This document shows positions 1 through 11,900 of a stretch of 64,000 nucleotides of DNA, in pieces. The notes below the pieces were generated by a model. The model worked only from the letters and a program-made list of their open reading frames with translations, made no database searches and was not told where the DNA came from. The first letter of the stretch is position 1, and each line of letters begins with the position of its first letter. This DNA comes from Nemophila menziesii (taxonomy: Eukaryota > Streptophyta > Magnoliopsida > Boraginales > Hydrophyllaceae), in contig JARWIR010000008.1 in NCBI GenBank assembly GCA_029959085.1, forward strand, positions 8,370,001 through 8,434,000, written 5' to 3'. A program made the position numbers and the translations under genes.

Positions 1-1090
1 ACTAAAATTCATTTGGTATCACTTTTAAAGGTTTTCCAAAACCCCTCATTAGATTAGTTGTCTTTAATTCCTTGTTCTTAAGCTTGAGCTTCAAAAGAAC
101 AGTGTCGCGGTACACCGGACAAGAGCTGCGGTACACCGCAGTACCACGGACCAAAGGCGCGGTGCACAGGCTAGTCCGACCAGTAAGCTAAGAAAATGTG
201 CGGTACACCGGACTGAGGCGCGGTACACCAGACTGAGGCATGGACCAGGAACACGGTGCATAGGATAGTCCGACCAGTAAGCTATGAAACCAAGACGAGG
301 GATTTCGCGGTGCACCGGACCATACCCGCGGTACACCGCAAGAAAGGGTTTCTGCACTATTAGAAGAGGACAAAGCTTATATCCGTTGGAGTTTAAATAT
401 ATCCGTTAGAGAGAAGCCTTTTGACCGTTGGAAGCTTATTTCAGCTATAAATTGAAGCTCATTCAAGACACCAATCATCCCTTCCATCTACCAGTCTTAA
501 GAGCAATTAATATTATCATTCAAGAAGGTTTCAAAGGAGCATTCAAGTCATATTCATTCCTCAAGCTACATAGTTTCTATCCACTCATTTAGGAGTTTTG
601 TTCAAGCTATTATAACACCCCTAAACGCTTTTCTTTTCCTCTTAGTTCTTGTAATAGATTAAGAGAGTAGTGTGAGTATAGGTTCTATACTTTGTTCCTT
701 GTGTTGGTGATAACACAAGTGTATTTCCTTCAAGTGTTTTGAAGTGGTTGTAATGGGTTTTTAATCTCACCCGGTTAAAGAGTTACGGAGCTTAGTGAAA
801 AGCTTGAAATCCTAAGGAGGCTTCCTTAGGTAGTGGATGTAGGGAAACCGAACCACTATACATCGTTGTGTATCTTTCTATCCCTACACTCTTTACTTTT
901 CCGCACTCTATATGCTTGATAAAATGCTTACATGAATAGTTTGATAATATTGTCTTATAGGATTATCTAGTTTTTAACTATTTAGTTTACTATAACAATA
1001 GGATTCAAATTAGCTTTTAATTTTATTTACTTGAAATAAAATTAGCCGATTAATTTCAATTGTCCTATTCAACCCCTCTTCTAGGACGCA
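1..1090 (+). mobile_element. Ty1-copia-type LTR remnant
   Basis: No coding sequence. The stretch around 770-900 (gttacggagcttag..., gtggatgtagg..., cgaaccactata...) and the cattcaac-like run 'attcaacccctcttctagg' near 1070 resemble the 3' halves of long plant Ty1-copia LTRs of the SIRE/Tork type. Homology to the next relic begins near 1100, so the LTR is cut off there with no primer site visible. The left boundary lies outside or near the window start. The class is recognised from memory of such LTRs and is not proven. Confidence 0.45.
112..345. repeat. GC-rich short imperfect repeat (gcggtacaccgga-type)
   Basis: The words gcggtacaccg and gcggtgcac recur seven to eight times in about 230 bp, interleaved with two near-identical 'agtccgaccagtaagcta' blocks (around 173 and 269). 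It is locally GC-rich inside AT-rich DNA and gives only spurious open frames on the minus strand. It probably belongs to the LTR. Confidence 0.6.
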
Positions 1091-1099
1091 TATAGAATA

Positions 1100-1672
1100 T
1101 CAATAAGCTTGGCGTATATTGTTATTATGTGTTTTGACTTATTTCCCTAGATCTGATCAATCTTAGGATTAATCTTAGTTATTGACAACACCACATAATC
1201 GTCTAGTTTTGATTCTTTGCCTAACTAGATAGCTATTAAGGTTTGATTTAATCACCAATCATTACTTAGGAATCCCTAGTAATGGAGAGGTTGCTCCTAA
1301 GCCTAGAAAAGGCTAGGTAGAATTTAGAATCCTGGTTAATATATAATGCTTAATGTGACAGGTTAGAATAACAATTTATTAATAGACTCATAATATTAAT
1401 CCTAATTTATTTGACTTACTTCTATATTTATTTATTTGTATTATTTATTTATTCGCATTAGATAGTTATTCATCTTTTTATATTTTTATCTAAAACATCT
1501 AAATTCATCTACGCTTGTTAAATATAAGTAGATCTAACGGATTAAATCCCTGCGAACGAACTTAACTTACCATTAAAATTTACAAACGATATGTGATACT
1601 TGCATTGAGTTCCGTGGTTCTCAAGGGTGTGTGCTCTTTATTATTATCTTTATTTATCTATTTATTTATCAC
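1100..1672 (-). mobile_element. LTR-like non-coding relic, inverted copy of the element at 23516-25249
   Basis: Read on the minus strand it begins ggtgtgataaa and continues with ...gcaagta..., ...ttttaatggtaagt..., ...agttcgttcgcaggga..., ...aaccaggattctaaatt... and ...ccacataat..., in the same order as 23512-24440 on the plus strand. The order and spacing of these blocks show common descent, although divergence is high. It ends just before the FAR1-like gene relic. No protein is encoded. Confidence 0.6.
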
Positions 1673-1710
1673 ACCATTGCCCCCACCATGGGCAGAGGCG
1701 TATTTGAGGG

Positions 1711-2706
1711 GGCATTTTATTGGATTCGTGAGGAGTACAAAACGTTGTGAGGACTAAATGCTACACTCAACCGCTACCTCGGCAACGATAGGACTTTGTA
1801 CGCCTTTTGCAAAGATTTTGATAAGGGGTTGGAAAATGTTAGGGTGAAGGTGATTTATCAGGAGACCAAGACCAACCACACAAGTGTAGTCGTAACTACA
1901 GAATTGTTAGAGCTAGAGCGATAGGTATCTGTAATATTCACCAGGGCTTTATTCTTTAAGGTTTGTAAGCAGATGGTGAGGGAGGCATGGTTGTGTCATT
2001 CGAATATGCAAGATATATTTGGCGTGCGATTGTATGTTGTTTGTGATCAGTACGCTCCAACGTTTTCCCGTCTAGTATCATACAGACCACTACCAACGAT
2101 AGATGTTAAGTGTGACTGCATGAAGTTCCAGTCACACGGAATTCCTTGCGGTCACATTTTTTATGTGTTAAAACTGGAGCAAGTCACAGACTTTCCAGAA
2201 TCATTAATCCTTTATAGGTGGACAGCCGCCAGTAGCGTTGATCATTGTGATGCGAACTTATCACGTATTGTGACAACTAATGAGGATACTAGTAGGATGC
2301 GGTTCCTGAGTTTAATATATAGTGAGTTGGCTAGTATTGCTAGACAATCTGATGATGTGTATAAGTTTGTGATTAATAGATTGAACGAGTGTGTTTCTCG
2401 CGTGAAGGATTTTACTGACGCTCTGTTTGGTCGTAACCAAGTCACGGATAGTGATTCCGAAGATCTAGAGGCAGGTGTGGGCGACCCTGTTAGAAATCGT
2501 GCCAGGGAGAAAATAGGTCGGAGTCTTAACCGCTGCAGTAAATGCAAGTAAGTCTACTAATCACTCAACATTGTGATTTTCTATGTGCATTATTAATTCG
2601 CGATTTATTATTTCATGATTTTGTTTTGTTTTACTGCAGGGCAATTGGTCATCAGGCGAGGAACTGCCGAGAACTTAAACCGGTCAGCTTTTCGGTGTGT
2701 AATTGA
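1711..2706 (+). pseudogene. FAR1-RELATED SEQUENCE/MULE-transposase-like C-terminal part, broken
   Basis: The frame 1711-2547 encodes the C-terminal part of a FAR1/FHY3-like (Mutator-transposase-derived) protein. A region similar to the family's transposase core (LNRYLGNDRTLYAFCKDF) is followed by a SWIM zinc finger, CDCMKFQSHGIPCGH (C-x-C-x11-C-x-H), near 2110-2155. A GT-AG intron (2548-2639) then splits a CCHC knuckle: joining the exons gives CSKCKAIGHQARNC, and the frame ends at TGA 2704-2706. Two in-frame stops, TGA at 1748-1750 and TAG at 1922-1924 (the TAG falls where the family usually has Gln/Glu), and a missing N-terminus show a relic. FAR1 family members act as DNA-binding regulators; MULE transposases move Mutator elements. 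I cannot tell which origin applies here. Confidence 0.7.
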
Positions 2707-3233
2707 CAGAGTTCCTAGTATTAGTGGAAAAACAATCGGGTTTGAATATTTTTTGAAATGTATTAGGAAAATTCAAACAAAAAACCATTATTCTTTAGCA
2801 TGTCATTATCTTAAAAATGTGTATTAAATCTATTAAATAGATTGTCATTATTGTGATACGTTAAGGTAATTTTTGTTGGATGTATTATAATTTTAAGTAA
2901 ATATGTCAACTGGATATAAAAAAAATATATTTTACCCCAAATTAAACGTAACCTAACCTAGCACCCGTTGGAAACCTCAATATCAGCCTCACCCCTTCCT
3001 CCCGAAACCACTTACATCATCTCTCATCTATCACTACCCGGTCAAAGACGAGCTCTCCATACCAACCAAGCCGGAATCACCGGAGGAACATACGCGTTAG
3101 AACTCACCATCCCGTATGCATTCACCTTTCTCGTAGTCGCGACAACGCTCCGCTGAACACGAACACCGTCTTGTCGTTGACCATCCACTACTGTAGTAGG
3201 ATAATCATACAACAACAGAAGAACCCACATCCA
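2707..3233 (+). promoter_or_regulatory. Presumed upstream region/5' leader of the GRF-like gene
   Basis: An AT-rich stretch with a TATA-like word (gatataaaaaaa) at about 2913-2924 is followed by a more GC-balanced segment (2940-3233) directly before the inferred ATG at 3234. The balanced segment has short open frames on both strands but no recognisable protein. Calling it promoter plus leader is inference from position only. Confidence 0.25.
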
Positions 3234-4483
3234 ATGTCTTTCAATTTGTCAAGGTTATTTTGCTTGTTCCTTTTATTCGATTATTTTGTTCAATATCGTT
3301 CGAAAGTCTGGATTTTTTAGAGTGTTTAATTTCGGGTTATAAACCCTAGATTTTTTTAAATGCAACATGAATTACTATATTAGTGTTTATCTTTTGGTTT
3401 CAATTGTTGAATAATAAGCATTTTGGAAGTCGAATTTAATGTAATTTGGATCTGACGTCTAGATGTGAGTTTAAAATTGCTTGTTTTGTCTTACTAAACC
3501 ATTTAATTTGTATAGTAGACATTGAATTATCCCCAAACTGTGTCCGTAAATAGTTTTTTGGATTGATTGCAAAAAGTTGAGTAAAGTATGAGCCTTAGTG
3601 TTGATGAAATTTCATCATTAGTCCCTATAAGGGTTTTGCAGATAGTGAATAGTTTTGGGTTTTAAATCCCGAAGTTATTTTAAAAAAAAAACTATGATTT
3701 ATTATATTAGCGAAAGATTGAGTTTTTTAGATATATAGATAATAGTGGTTGATTGTATAGTCGTGTTTTCATTGCGCAGATCTTCTATTCAGAGACAGAG
3801 ATCGGTAACAGACCTAGTTGACTGTCGGTACAGAAACGATCGTTGTGAAAAGTGTTCCCGTTTGTTTGAGATTGTGATTACAAAAAGTGATTTTAGGCGC
3901 AATAAGGGAAGACTACACTACGAATGTACCTGCACCAAGGGTGGTTTTGTTTGGTGGTATTTGCCAACCGCGGTGTATTGGCAACACAATGGTTTACCAG
4001 TTCGTATGGCTCCAAGTTTGGATGGTAAAATCCAGAACGGGTTTTTAGATTGCAGGTACACAATATTGTATCAAATAATTTAATAATGAATTATTCTAAA
4101 TCAGACCATATTTCAAATTCAGGTACGAGAACATGAAATGTCACAATTGTGGTCGTAATTGCCAACTCTCTATTGTGGAGAGTGATCCGTTTGTAGGATA
4201 CGGGCGGCTTCAATTCCAGTGTCGTTGTCCAAACGTTACCACATGGGCGATGCCTGTAACCTGTAAATGGGAGAATGGTAAAGATTTGTCGTGGGAGATA
4301 GATGGTCAAGACGGACTTGAGGATTCGGGCACAAACAGTTTGAATGTTAACAATGATAATCCAAATACGAAATCAACATCTGTCTTCGATACTGATTGTA
4401 ATACTGTAATGTTAGCTATTTGTATACTTCTTCAATGCTTAGTTTTAATTTTCGTGGTTCTTTCCTATTTCAAGAGAAAGTAG
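3234..4483 (+). CDS. Small protein with two GRF-like zinc fingers and a C-terminal membrane anchor; three exons
   Basis: Inferred exons: 3234-3253, 3780-4055 and 4123-4483 (218 aa). The short first exon (ATG, phase 2) joins after an intron with acceptor ...ttgcgcag|; the second intron is 67 bp with cag|gtac at both junctions. The protein has two related fingers: CEKC...NKGRLHYECTC...W (about residues 29-66) and CHNC...GYGRLQFQCRCP...W (about 105-142). This is the spacing of plant GRF-type fingers (Cys pair, G-R, Cys pair, aromatic/Trp). A hydrophobic segment (AICILLQCLVLIFVVLSY) lies just before the basic C-terminus FKRK, suggesting a tail anchor. No stops or frameshifts are seen. GRF fingers bind single-stranded nucleic acid in some proteins; the plant short GRF family is poorly characterised. 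Exon 1 is inferred, and its donor gttatt is weak. Confidence 0.6.
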
Positions 4484-5141
4484 GTTATTAGTAGCAATGT
4501 TTATGTGTTGGATGGTTTGTTCATTATGATTAAAACTTGTACTAACAGTTAATTTCCATTTGTAATCTTTTTTTAGTTTAATCCAATTTATTTGCAAATG
4601 AACATATTTTCCAGAAATGCGTCAATGCGAATATATATGCGATGACGTTGCTGCCATTACCGCATGGGTGCACTAAAGCAGACAAAAAATTTCATTTCCA
4701 AAGAAGAAAACGCTAAAACTAACGACTTTTTTAAAAAGGTTGAAAAAATAATGAATAATATTTTTAAAGCTTTTTTATGTGTATAATTTTGATTAATTTT
4801 TATGATTCGAAATTAATATAAAAATAGTAAATATTAATATATTTATTAAATATTAGATTTTTATGAATAATTAATTAGAGTTATTATTTGAAACAATTAC
4901 CATTAAATTATAGATATATATTAAATCACCATTAAACTACTATTTTTTTTAAATAATTTTTTTAATACCTTTATGAAATAACATTCTTTCTTATAATACC
5001 CGTAATTTCAAATAAATTTAAAAAATTTCATTACAACTGAAATTAGATGACTTAGTAATATATATCTTAATAGTAATTTATATTATAATCAAACCAATAA
5101 AAGGTGGCTTAAAATTGAAATGAGATAGCTTAATAATATTA
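4484..5141. other. AT-rich intergenic stretch
   Basis: Presumed 3' flank of the GRF-like gene followed by very AT-rich sequence. I see no gene, terminal inverted repeat or other repeat structure in it. Confidence 0.5.
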
Positions 5142-5346
5142 AAATAGAGTTCAAATAAGCAAGACAAATAACTAAAGGACAAAAAGAGCAAATACTAGTA
5201 ACATAAAAGTTTTGAATTTTAACAAAAACACCCACATATATCGAAATAGAGTTCAAATAAGCAAGAAAAACAACTAAAGGACAAAAAGAGCAAATACTAG
5301 TAACATAAAAGTTTTGAATTTTTAACAAAAACACCCCCATATATCG
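5142..5346. repeat. Tandem duplication, 102-bp unit, two copies
   Basis: Copies at 5142-5243 and 5244-5346 both run from aaatagagttcaaataagc to catatatcg and differ by only a few bases and a one-base indel. The minus-strand reading frame through both copies merely translates the duplication. Confidence 0.85.
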
Positions 5347-5419
5347 AAATCTTCATACTGATTCACAATCACCCTTCTCCGTTTTAATGTCTTCCATCGA
5401 TTTGTCATTGTTTTCCTTA

Positions 5420-5735
5420 TTAACTTTTGCGGCTGCGTCCAGATTCATTTCCTTATTATCTTCTGCTTCCAAAATGCAATAAGCTCTGCTTCGAAGGGTG
5501 AATGTGCTATACACCTCCCTGTGTAACCTTCTAAATAATCTCCTTTTTAATTGCGGAAAAGCCCTCTACTTCCCGTCAAATCCTTTTTATTGTTAAAAGC
5601 TCCATCAACGTTGAGCTTTATCTTACCCTCCTCCGGCTTCGCCCATTTGACCAGAACACTTCGTGCCGATGTAACCAACCCGCCATCTCGTTCTACTCCC
5701 CAAGCTCTAATATAATCGCTCACCACAATCAACAC
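5420..5735 (-). pseudogene. RNase H (RVT_3-type) domain fragment of a plant LINE
   Basis: The minus strand reads ...KWAKPEEGKIKLNVDGAF (the first catalytic Asp is in NVDGAF) ...GSRGLFRN, then a stop. Past it, in the same region, comes KGDYLEGYTGRC and FEAELIAFWK, which carries the second catalytic acidic residue (the E of AEL). These are the first two motifs of the RNase H-like domain found at the end of plant LINE ORF2 and in related host genes. The in-frame stop and the missing C-terminal half make it a pseudogene. Confidence 0.7.
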
Positions 5736-5760
5736 CGTTGCTTTTAATTCACTTGATGTC

Positions 5761-6403
5761 TTTTTTTAAGTGGTTTCAGACACGGGTTTTATCTATTAGT
5801 AGAAATAAAATAATTGGAATATTTATAATACAAGTTATAGATGATATTTGGGTAACTTTTTTGTTTTATGATATCCTTTGTTACTTTAAAAAAAATTAAA
5901 ATCTAACGAAACCAAAGTATTATACTTCTTTCGTCCATCAATGTTTGACATACTTTTTTTTCACACAGATAAAGAAAAGCAATTAATCTTTTCTATTTTT
6001 ACTAAATCATCCTTAACCAATAAAGTAAATAAATTTAATAACGATAAGGTTTTAAATATTAAATAAGGATAGAATTGGTAAAAAAAAAAAATCTTAGTAT
6101 CTTAAATAGATAATCTTTTGCGTACATTTACTTTTAAAAATTGTGACAAAAATTATTAAACATATGTAGTAATTAATTAGAATTTAAAGGAATGGTTGTT
6201 TGACGAGTTTTTTTTCACCGATTTGTATATACTAAATAAAAAAATATTTTTAAAAATATACCATTTCGAAGCCTCTGGTTCTTTTTTTTTTTGTCAACCC
6301 GAAGCCTCTGGTTCTCAGAAATGAAAAATGCCTACTGTTTTGTCCTCCATCTCCTCATTCCTAAGCAAAAGTCAACCACATGAGTTTTTTTTTTTATTAA
6401 TTT

Positions 6404-6406
<3 letters not shown>
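5761..6406. other. AT-rich stretch without a gene
   Basis: No coding signal. A 'cttctttcgtccatcaatgtttgacata' type sequence near 5935 recalls one end of a Stowaway-like MITE, but I cannot find the matching inverted end. Confidence 0.4.

Positions 6407-6486
<80 letters not shown>
6407..6486. repeat. (TA)n microsatellite
   Basis: About 80 bp of uninterrupted TA dinucleotides, directly abutting the presumed Helitron 3' terminus at 6487. Confidence 0.95.
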
Positions 6487-6487
<1 letters not shown>

Positions 6488-8927
6488 GAGTTATGAACCC
6501 ATGCCCGAAGGCACTATAAAGATTTTAGATAATATAAATATAGATTAAGCAAAATCCTGTTTATTAAAATACAGATTAAAAAAATTAATTTAGAAATATG
6601 TAAATATTTTTGCATATAGTGCATTTCTTTTTTTATAATATAAGAACCTACAATACAAATTTTCATAAATTTAGGACATAATACAATTTTTGTATTATAG
6701 GGTTTTATAGTGAAATTAACTAAAAGTTGGGGTATTACCCTAAACTCTAACAAAAAATTTTATTTTCAACTCTATCAAAACATTAAATTGTAAAAGAGAA
6801 ACAACATAGTTTTGATTGCCAAGTAATAAAGTTCATGACATGTTTACCAATTTAAAGTTACACGTGTCATTTTACATGGTTGATATCAAATGATATAAAC
6901 ACTATATAGTTCAATTCTTAATAAACACAATTGCCTTAAATTAATTGAAAAATATGAAAAGAGAAAAAAATATATAGTTTTGTTCAATAAACATAGTTAG
7001 GGAAATAATGTAGATTTCAATGTTGAGAAACTACTCCATCAAAAAATTTAGATTATCATCTTCTGGAACATCATCCTCAACTACTCATTTAATTTTATAA
7101 ATAGACTACATGAAATTATATTTATGAATCTCAACCTGCATATACAATTACATAATTTTCTTTTAAATGGAAACAACATGTGAAAGCATAAGTATTGTAA
7201 CATAATACAGTCAATTAATGTTTGTTCTAGAAATTGATATTTAGTAATAAAATAGATAAAAATACACACAAAGGGATTGTGGAGAAGAAAAAAGAATGCT
7301 GGAATATACAAAAGACTGAATTTTTAGCTTGAAGATTGATTCTACTATGGTGTATCGGTGTTGCTTGAGAATGTTCTTCATGCAGTGTTGATATAGGAGA
7401 GCGGCTTGGTGGGAGGTGCCCTATGAAGCGAGTTCTTATTTGTTCCTGCAAAACAATTCAAAAAATACAATATACGACCAAATTACTCACTCCAATAGTC
7501 AAGGTAAACTTACAGCACATCACTTCTTATTCGACAAAAAACGCATCACTTCTCATACGGTAAAAGGGCTTTCAACTGTCATAATCCTGCAATTGGAAAA
7601 GAAGAGATTAGGTTAAAAATTATTTTTTTACCTTGAAATTGATCCTACAATTAATTTTTTACCTTAAAATTAATCCTGCAATTAATTTTTTAACTTAAAT
7701 GGATCATGACTTTCCTTTTGCATCTATACTCAAAAGTCAGTAGTATAATCTTTTTAAGAGCTCCTCATTCCCTATCAAGCAAACACACAAACAATAGCAT
7801 TATTAGTCGGAGTGGCTGAAAGTATTCAATGAGAACTAAAGAAATCATGTCAGACATGAGGTTTTAGGCCTGCTGGAAATACAACAGAGGTCAAAATGTT
7901 GTAGAATTAACATGTAGAGGAGCTATCATTTGTTTCATAGGCCAAACTGAAAAAATTGTAGCTTGCCAGAGCGAGAACATCAAATTGAAGTCCCTGGCTT
8001 AACCTGCATTTGCATTTGAATACATTAGTATTATACTAATGAGGAGATATACAAATAGGAACATCAAATTTAAAAACAAATCAAGATAATATAAGAGGAT
8101 AAGCTTGCTTACATGGTTTGTCTCTTTCATAAAGTGCCAAAAATATTCTAGGATGAAATTCTAGAGCCATACTCTGCAAACATGAAATTATAGCCAAAAT
8201 TTATGATTACCAGCATTAGATTTATAGGGGGAACCAAAACACCAAAACACCAAAACTCACCAAAATTTGGACAAAGTTAAACCAATAATGTAGATGAAGG
8301 ATACCAAAATGCACATGAAATGATTGCAACACAAGAACCAATAGTGCAATTAACCTAATATAACAAATTTTTTTTGTTTTTTGTTCCTACAAAACAATTC
8401 AAAAAATGCAGTATTAGACCAAATTACTCACTCCAATAGTCCAGGTAAATATTATATGAATATTGATGAAATTTACAATTAAAAAATACTCACATTACCT
8501 GATTGATTAATAAAAAGACAGTTGATCAAGTTTATGATTATCATCCATTGACCTTAATGCAAAATCAATATATCTTATTAGAAAATAGAGATACGATCAA
8601 ATGAATATTTCTTGCAAAATAATTCAAAAATTGGCCATGGTAAAATAAGACCAAATTGCTCACTCCAACCGAAAAAAGCTATTCTCAGCATATCACGTAT
8701 CACTTTTCATACGACAAATTGCTTTAAAAAAAATCATACGGCAAAAAGATTCGAACAGTCATATTAAAGCCAAGATAGGATTTGTATAAATATATAAATA
8801 AATATACTTATCTCGCATCACTTCTCATTTGGCAAAAGGCTTCCAACAGTCATATTATTGGTCATGGTAGGATTTGTATAAATATATAATAAATATATAA
8901 GACCAGGCAAATTTACTACTCTCTCCA
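6487..8927 (-). mobile_element. Helitron-like relic, minus orientation, with exon-like captured pieces
   Basis: The left edge (cgagttatgaacccatgcccgaaggcac) is a decayed version of the 3' terminus seen at 39766 (ctaggtataaacccgtgcctgaaggcac): degenerate hairpin and CGAG in place of CTAG. A leader-module fragment (gagagcggcttggtgggag) lies at 7398-7416. Blocks such as 'acaattcaaaaaatacaatat..gaccaaattactcactcc' recur near 7450, 8393, 8617 and 43760. At 8113-8173 a 61-bp segment between ag| and |gtaagc reads SMALEFHPRIFLALYERDK on the minus strand; I do not recognise the protein. I cannot place the 5' end, and the right boundary is only an outer limit. Confidence 0.45.
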
Positions 8928-8938
8928 TCTATATTACA

Positions 8939-11900
8939 TCTATATAATAAAGCAGAATGAAACCTAACTCTCCGTATTTATCCTCAAATTTCCCCATTCA
9001 TCTCATAATTCTCCCATTTGTCTCAAAATTTCTCCATTCTTCTCATTCTTTCATTTATTATATACACATACGTATGAAAATATTATATAATATAAAATCC
9101 ATTTAACCTTCATATAAAAAAATTATAATAATTCAAATTAACTTTCATATAAATAAAAAAAATTATATAAATATACAAAGTACTAAAAAATTAAAGAATT
9201 TTTTCAAAATTTATTATAGAAAAAGTTCAACTAGATATAATATAAAATTAAAAAAAATCACTTTACATTACAATATTCAAATAATTTTTAATAAAATACT
9301 TTTTTAAACGGGTTGGACCCTTTAAAGTCTAAACGGGCTAATTTCTTCACATTAATTGCATTAATTTTTTTCTAATACAAACTTAATTGTCCCTTATCCC
9401 ACTTCATTAGACATCTAAAAGTTCCGTATTTGATCCACGCTGACCGCAAACCTCTAACATTAACCAAAATTCTTAACCGTAACCTAAACCATAACTTTAA
9501 CCTTGACCATTAACATTCATTATTCATTATATCTCTATATCTATATAATAAAATAATTTTTTAAACGGGTTAATTTCTTCACATTAATTGCATTAATTTT
9601 TTTCTAATAAAAACGTAATTGTCCCTTATCCCACTCCATTAGACATCTAAAAGTTTCGTATTTGATCCACGCTAACCGCAAACCTCTAACATAATTAACC
9701 CAAATTCTTAACCGTAACCTAAACCTTAGCTTTAACCTTAATTTCAACCTCAACCTCAACCTCAACCTCAACCTTTGAATTAAACTTAATATCAACCTCT
9801 AACTTAAATTTAACCTTAACTTTGACCTTAACCTCAAACTCAACCTCAACCTCAACCTTTGAATTAAACTTAACATCAACCTCTAACTTAAATTTAACCT
9901 TAACATTAACCTTAAACTTGACCTTAACCTTCTCCTTAACCCTAGCCCTCGACCTAGCCTTAGCCTTAGCGTTAGCCTTAGTCTTAGTCTTAGCCTTAAC
10001 CTTGGCCTTACCCTTAGCCTTAGTCTTAGCCTTAGTCTTATTCGTAGCCTTAGCCTTAGCCTTAGCCTTAGCCTTAGCCTTAGCCTTAGCCTTATACTTA
10101 GCCTTAGCCTTATCCTTAACCTTAGCTTTAGCCTTAGCCTTAGCCTTAGCATTAAACTTATCCCTAGCCTTAGTCCTAGCCTTTGTCGTAGCCTTAGTCT
10201 TAGCTAGCCTTAGCCTTAACCATAAGCATAAACTTAACATTAACCTTAAACTTAACCCTTAACCCCTTAACCCCTTAACCCCTTAACCCCTTAACCCCTT
10301 AACCCTTTAACCCCTTAACCCCTTAACCCCTTAACCTTAACCTTAACCTTAACCTCAACCTCAACTTTTTAACTAATAACCTTAACCATATCCTTAACCC
10401 TAACCTAACATTAACCTTAAACTTAAACTTAAACATAAACTTCAACTTACACTCAAAATTAAACTTAAACATAAACTTAAACTTAACCTTATTGTTAAGG
10501 TTAACCTTACCCTCATCCTTACCCTTACCCTTACCCTTATCCTTAACAATAATATTAACCTCAACTTTAACATTAAACTTAACCATAACCTTAGATATTA
10601 CACCTTAAGCTTTAAACCATAAACCTTAATCTTCACCTTAACCTCAACCTTAACTTTAAACGTAAAGATTAAAAATTTACCTTTAAATTAACCTTAATCT
10701 TAAACCTTAAACCTTGAACTTCAACCCTTAACCTTAACCTTAAACCTTAAACCTTAAATTTAACTTTCACCTTCACCTTCATCTTTACTTTTTTAACCTT
10801 TATCTTAACCTTAAAGTTAAAACTTAACTTTAACCTTAATCATAAAATTAATCTTAACTTGCACCATGAACCTTAAACCTTAAACCTTAAACCTTAAACC
10901 TTAAACCTTAACCATAAACTTAACCTTAATATTTAACGTTAAACCTTAAATCTTAAAACTTAAACCTTAAATCTTAAAACTTAAACCTTAGACTTAAATC
11001 TTAAACCTAACCTTAACCTTAAACAATAACTATAACCTTCACCTTCACCTTCATCTTAACTTTTATAACCACTATATTAACATTAAAGTTAAAACTTAAC
11101 CTTAACCTGAATGTTAAAACTTAACTTTTACCTTGAACCTTAAACCTTAAACCTAAACCTTAACCTTAACTTTAACCATAACCTTAACCTAACATTAACC
11201 TTAACCTTAACCTTAAACTTAAACTTTAACATAAACTTCAATTTACACATAAACTTAAACTTAACCTTATTGTTAACGTTACCCTCACCCTTACCCTTAA
11301 CCTAAATAATAATATTAACCTCAACTTTAACCTTAAACTTAACCATAACCTTAGATATTACACCTTAAACCTAAACCTTAAACTTTAAACCATAAACCTT
11401 AATCTTCACCTTCACCTTAACCTCAACCGTAACTTTAAACTTAAAGCTTAAAAATTCACCTTAAAATTAACCTTAACCTTAAACCTTAAACCTTGAACCT
11501 CAAACCTTAACCTTAAACCTTAAACCTTGAACCTCAAACCTTAACCGTAAACCTTAAACCTTAAACCTTCAACCTTAAACCTTAAATTTAAATTTCACCT
11601 TCACCTTCATCTTTACTTTTTTAACCTTTATCTTAACCTTAAAGTTAAAACTTAACTTTAACCTTAATTATAAAATTAATCTCAACTTGAACCATGAACT
11701 TTAAAGCTTAAAGCTTAAACCTTAAACCTTAAACCTTAAATCTTAAACCTTAAACCTTAAACCTTAAACCTTAAACTTTAACCTTAACTTAACCATAAAC
11801 TTAACCTTAATATTTAACGTTAAACCTTAAACCTTAAATCTTAAAACTTAAACCTTGGTCTGTAAGGAATAAAGGGTATTAAAGTGAAGAGATCTACTTA

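Noticed and set aside
2968..3156. Open frame just upstream of the GRF-like gene
   Set aside because: Lacks an ATG start in this frame at its beginning and has no recognisable content; more likely leader or promoter DNA.
6328..6519. 63-codon frame with Ile-Tyr repeats
   Set aside because: Translation of the TA microsatellite.
9719..10262. Long open frames of Lys-Ala, Leu-Ala or Arg-Leu repeats on both strands (also 27678-28062)
   Set aside because: They simply translate the CCTTAG/CTAAGG hexamer array; a hexamer without stops gives open frames in several phases.
9720..11870. True interstitial telomere
   Set aside because: The unit is CCTTAA/CCTTAG rather than CCCTAAA, and the array lies within defined Helitron ends.
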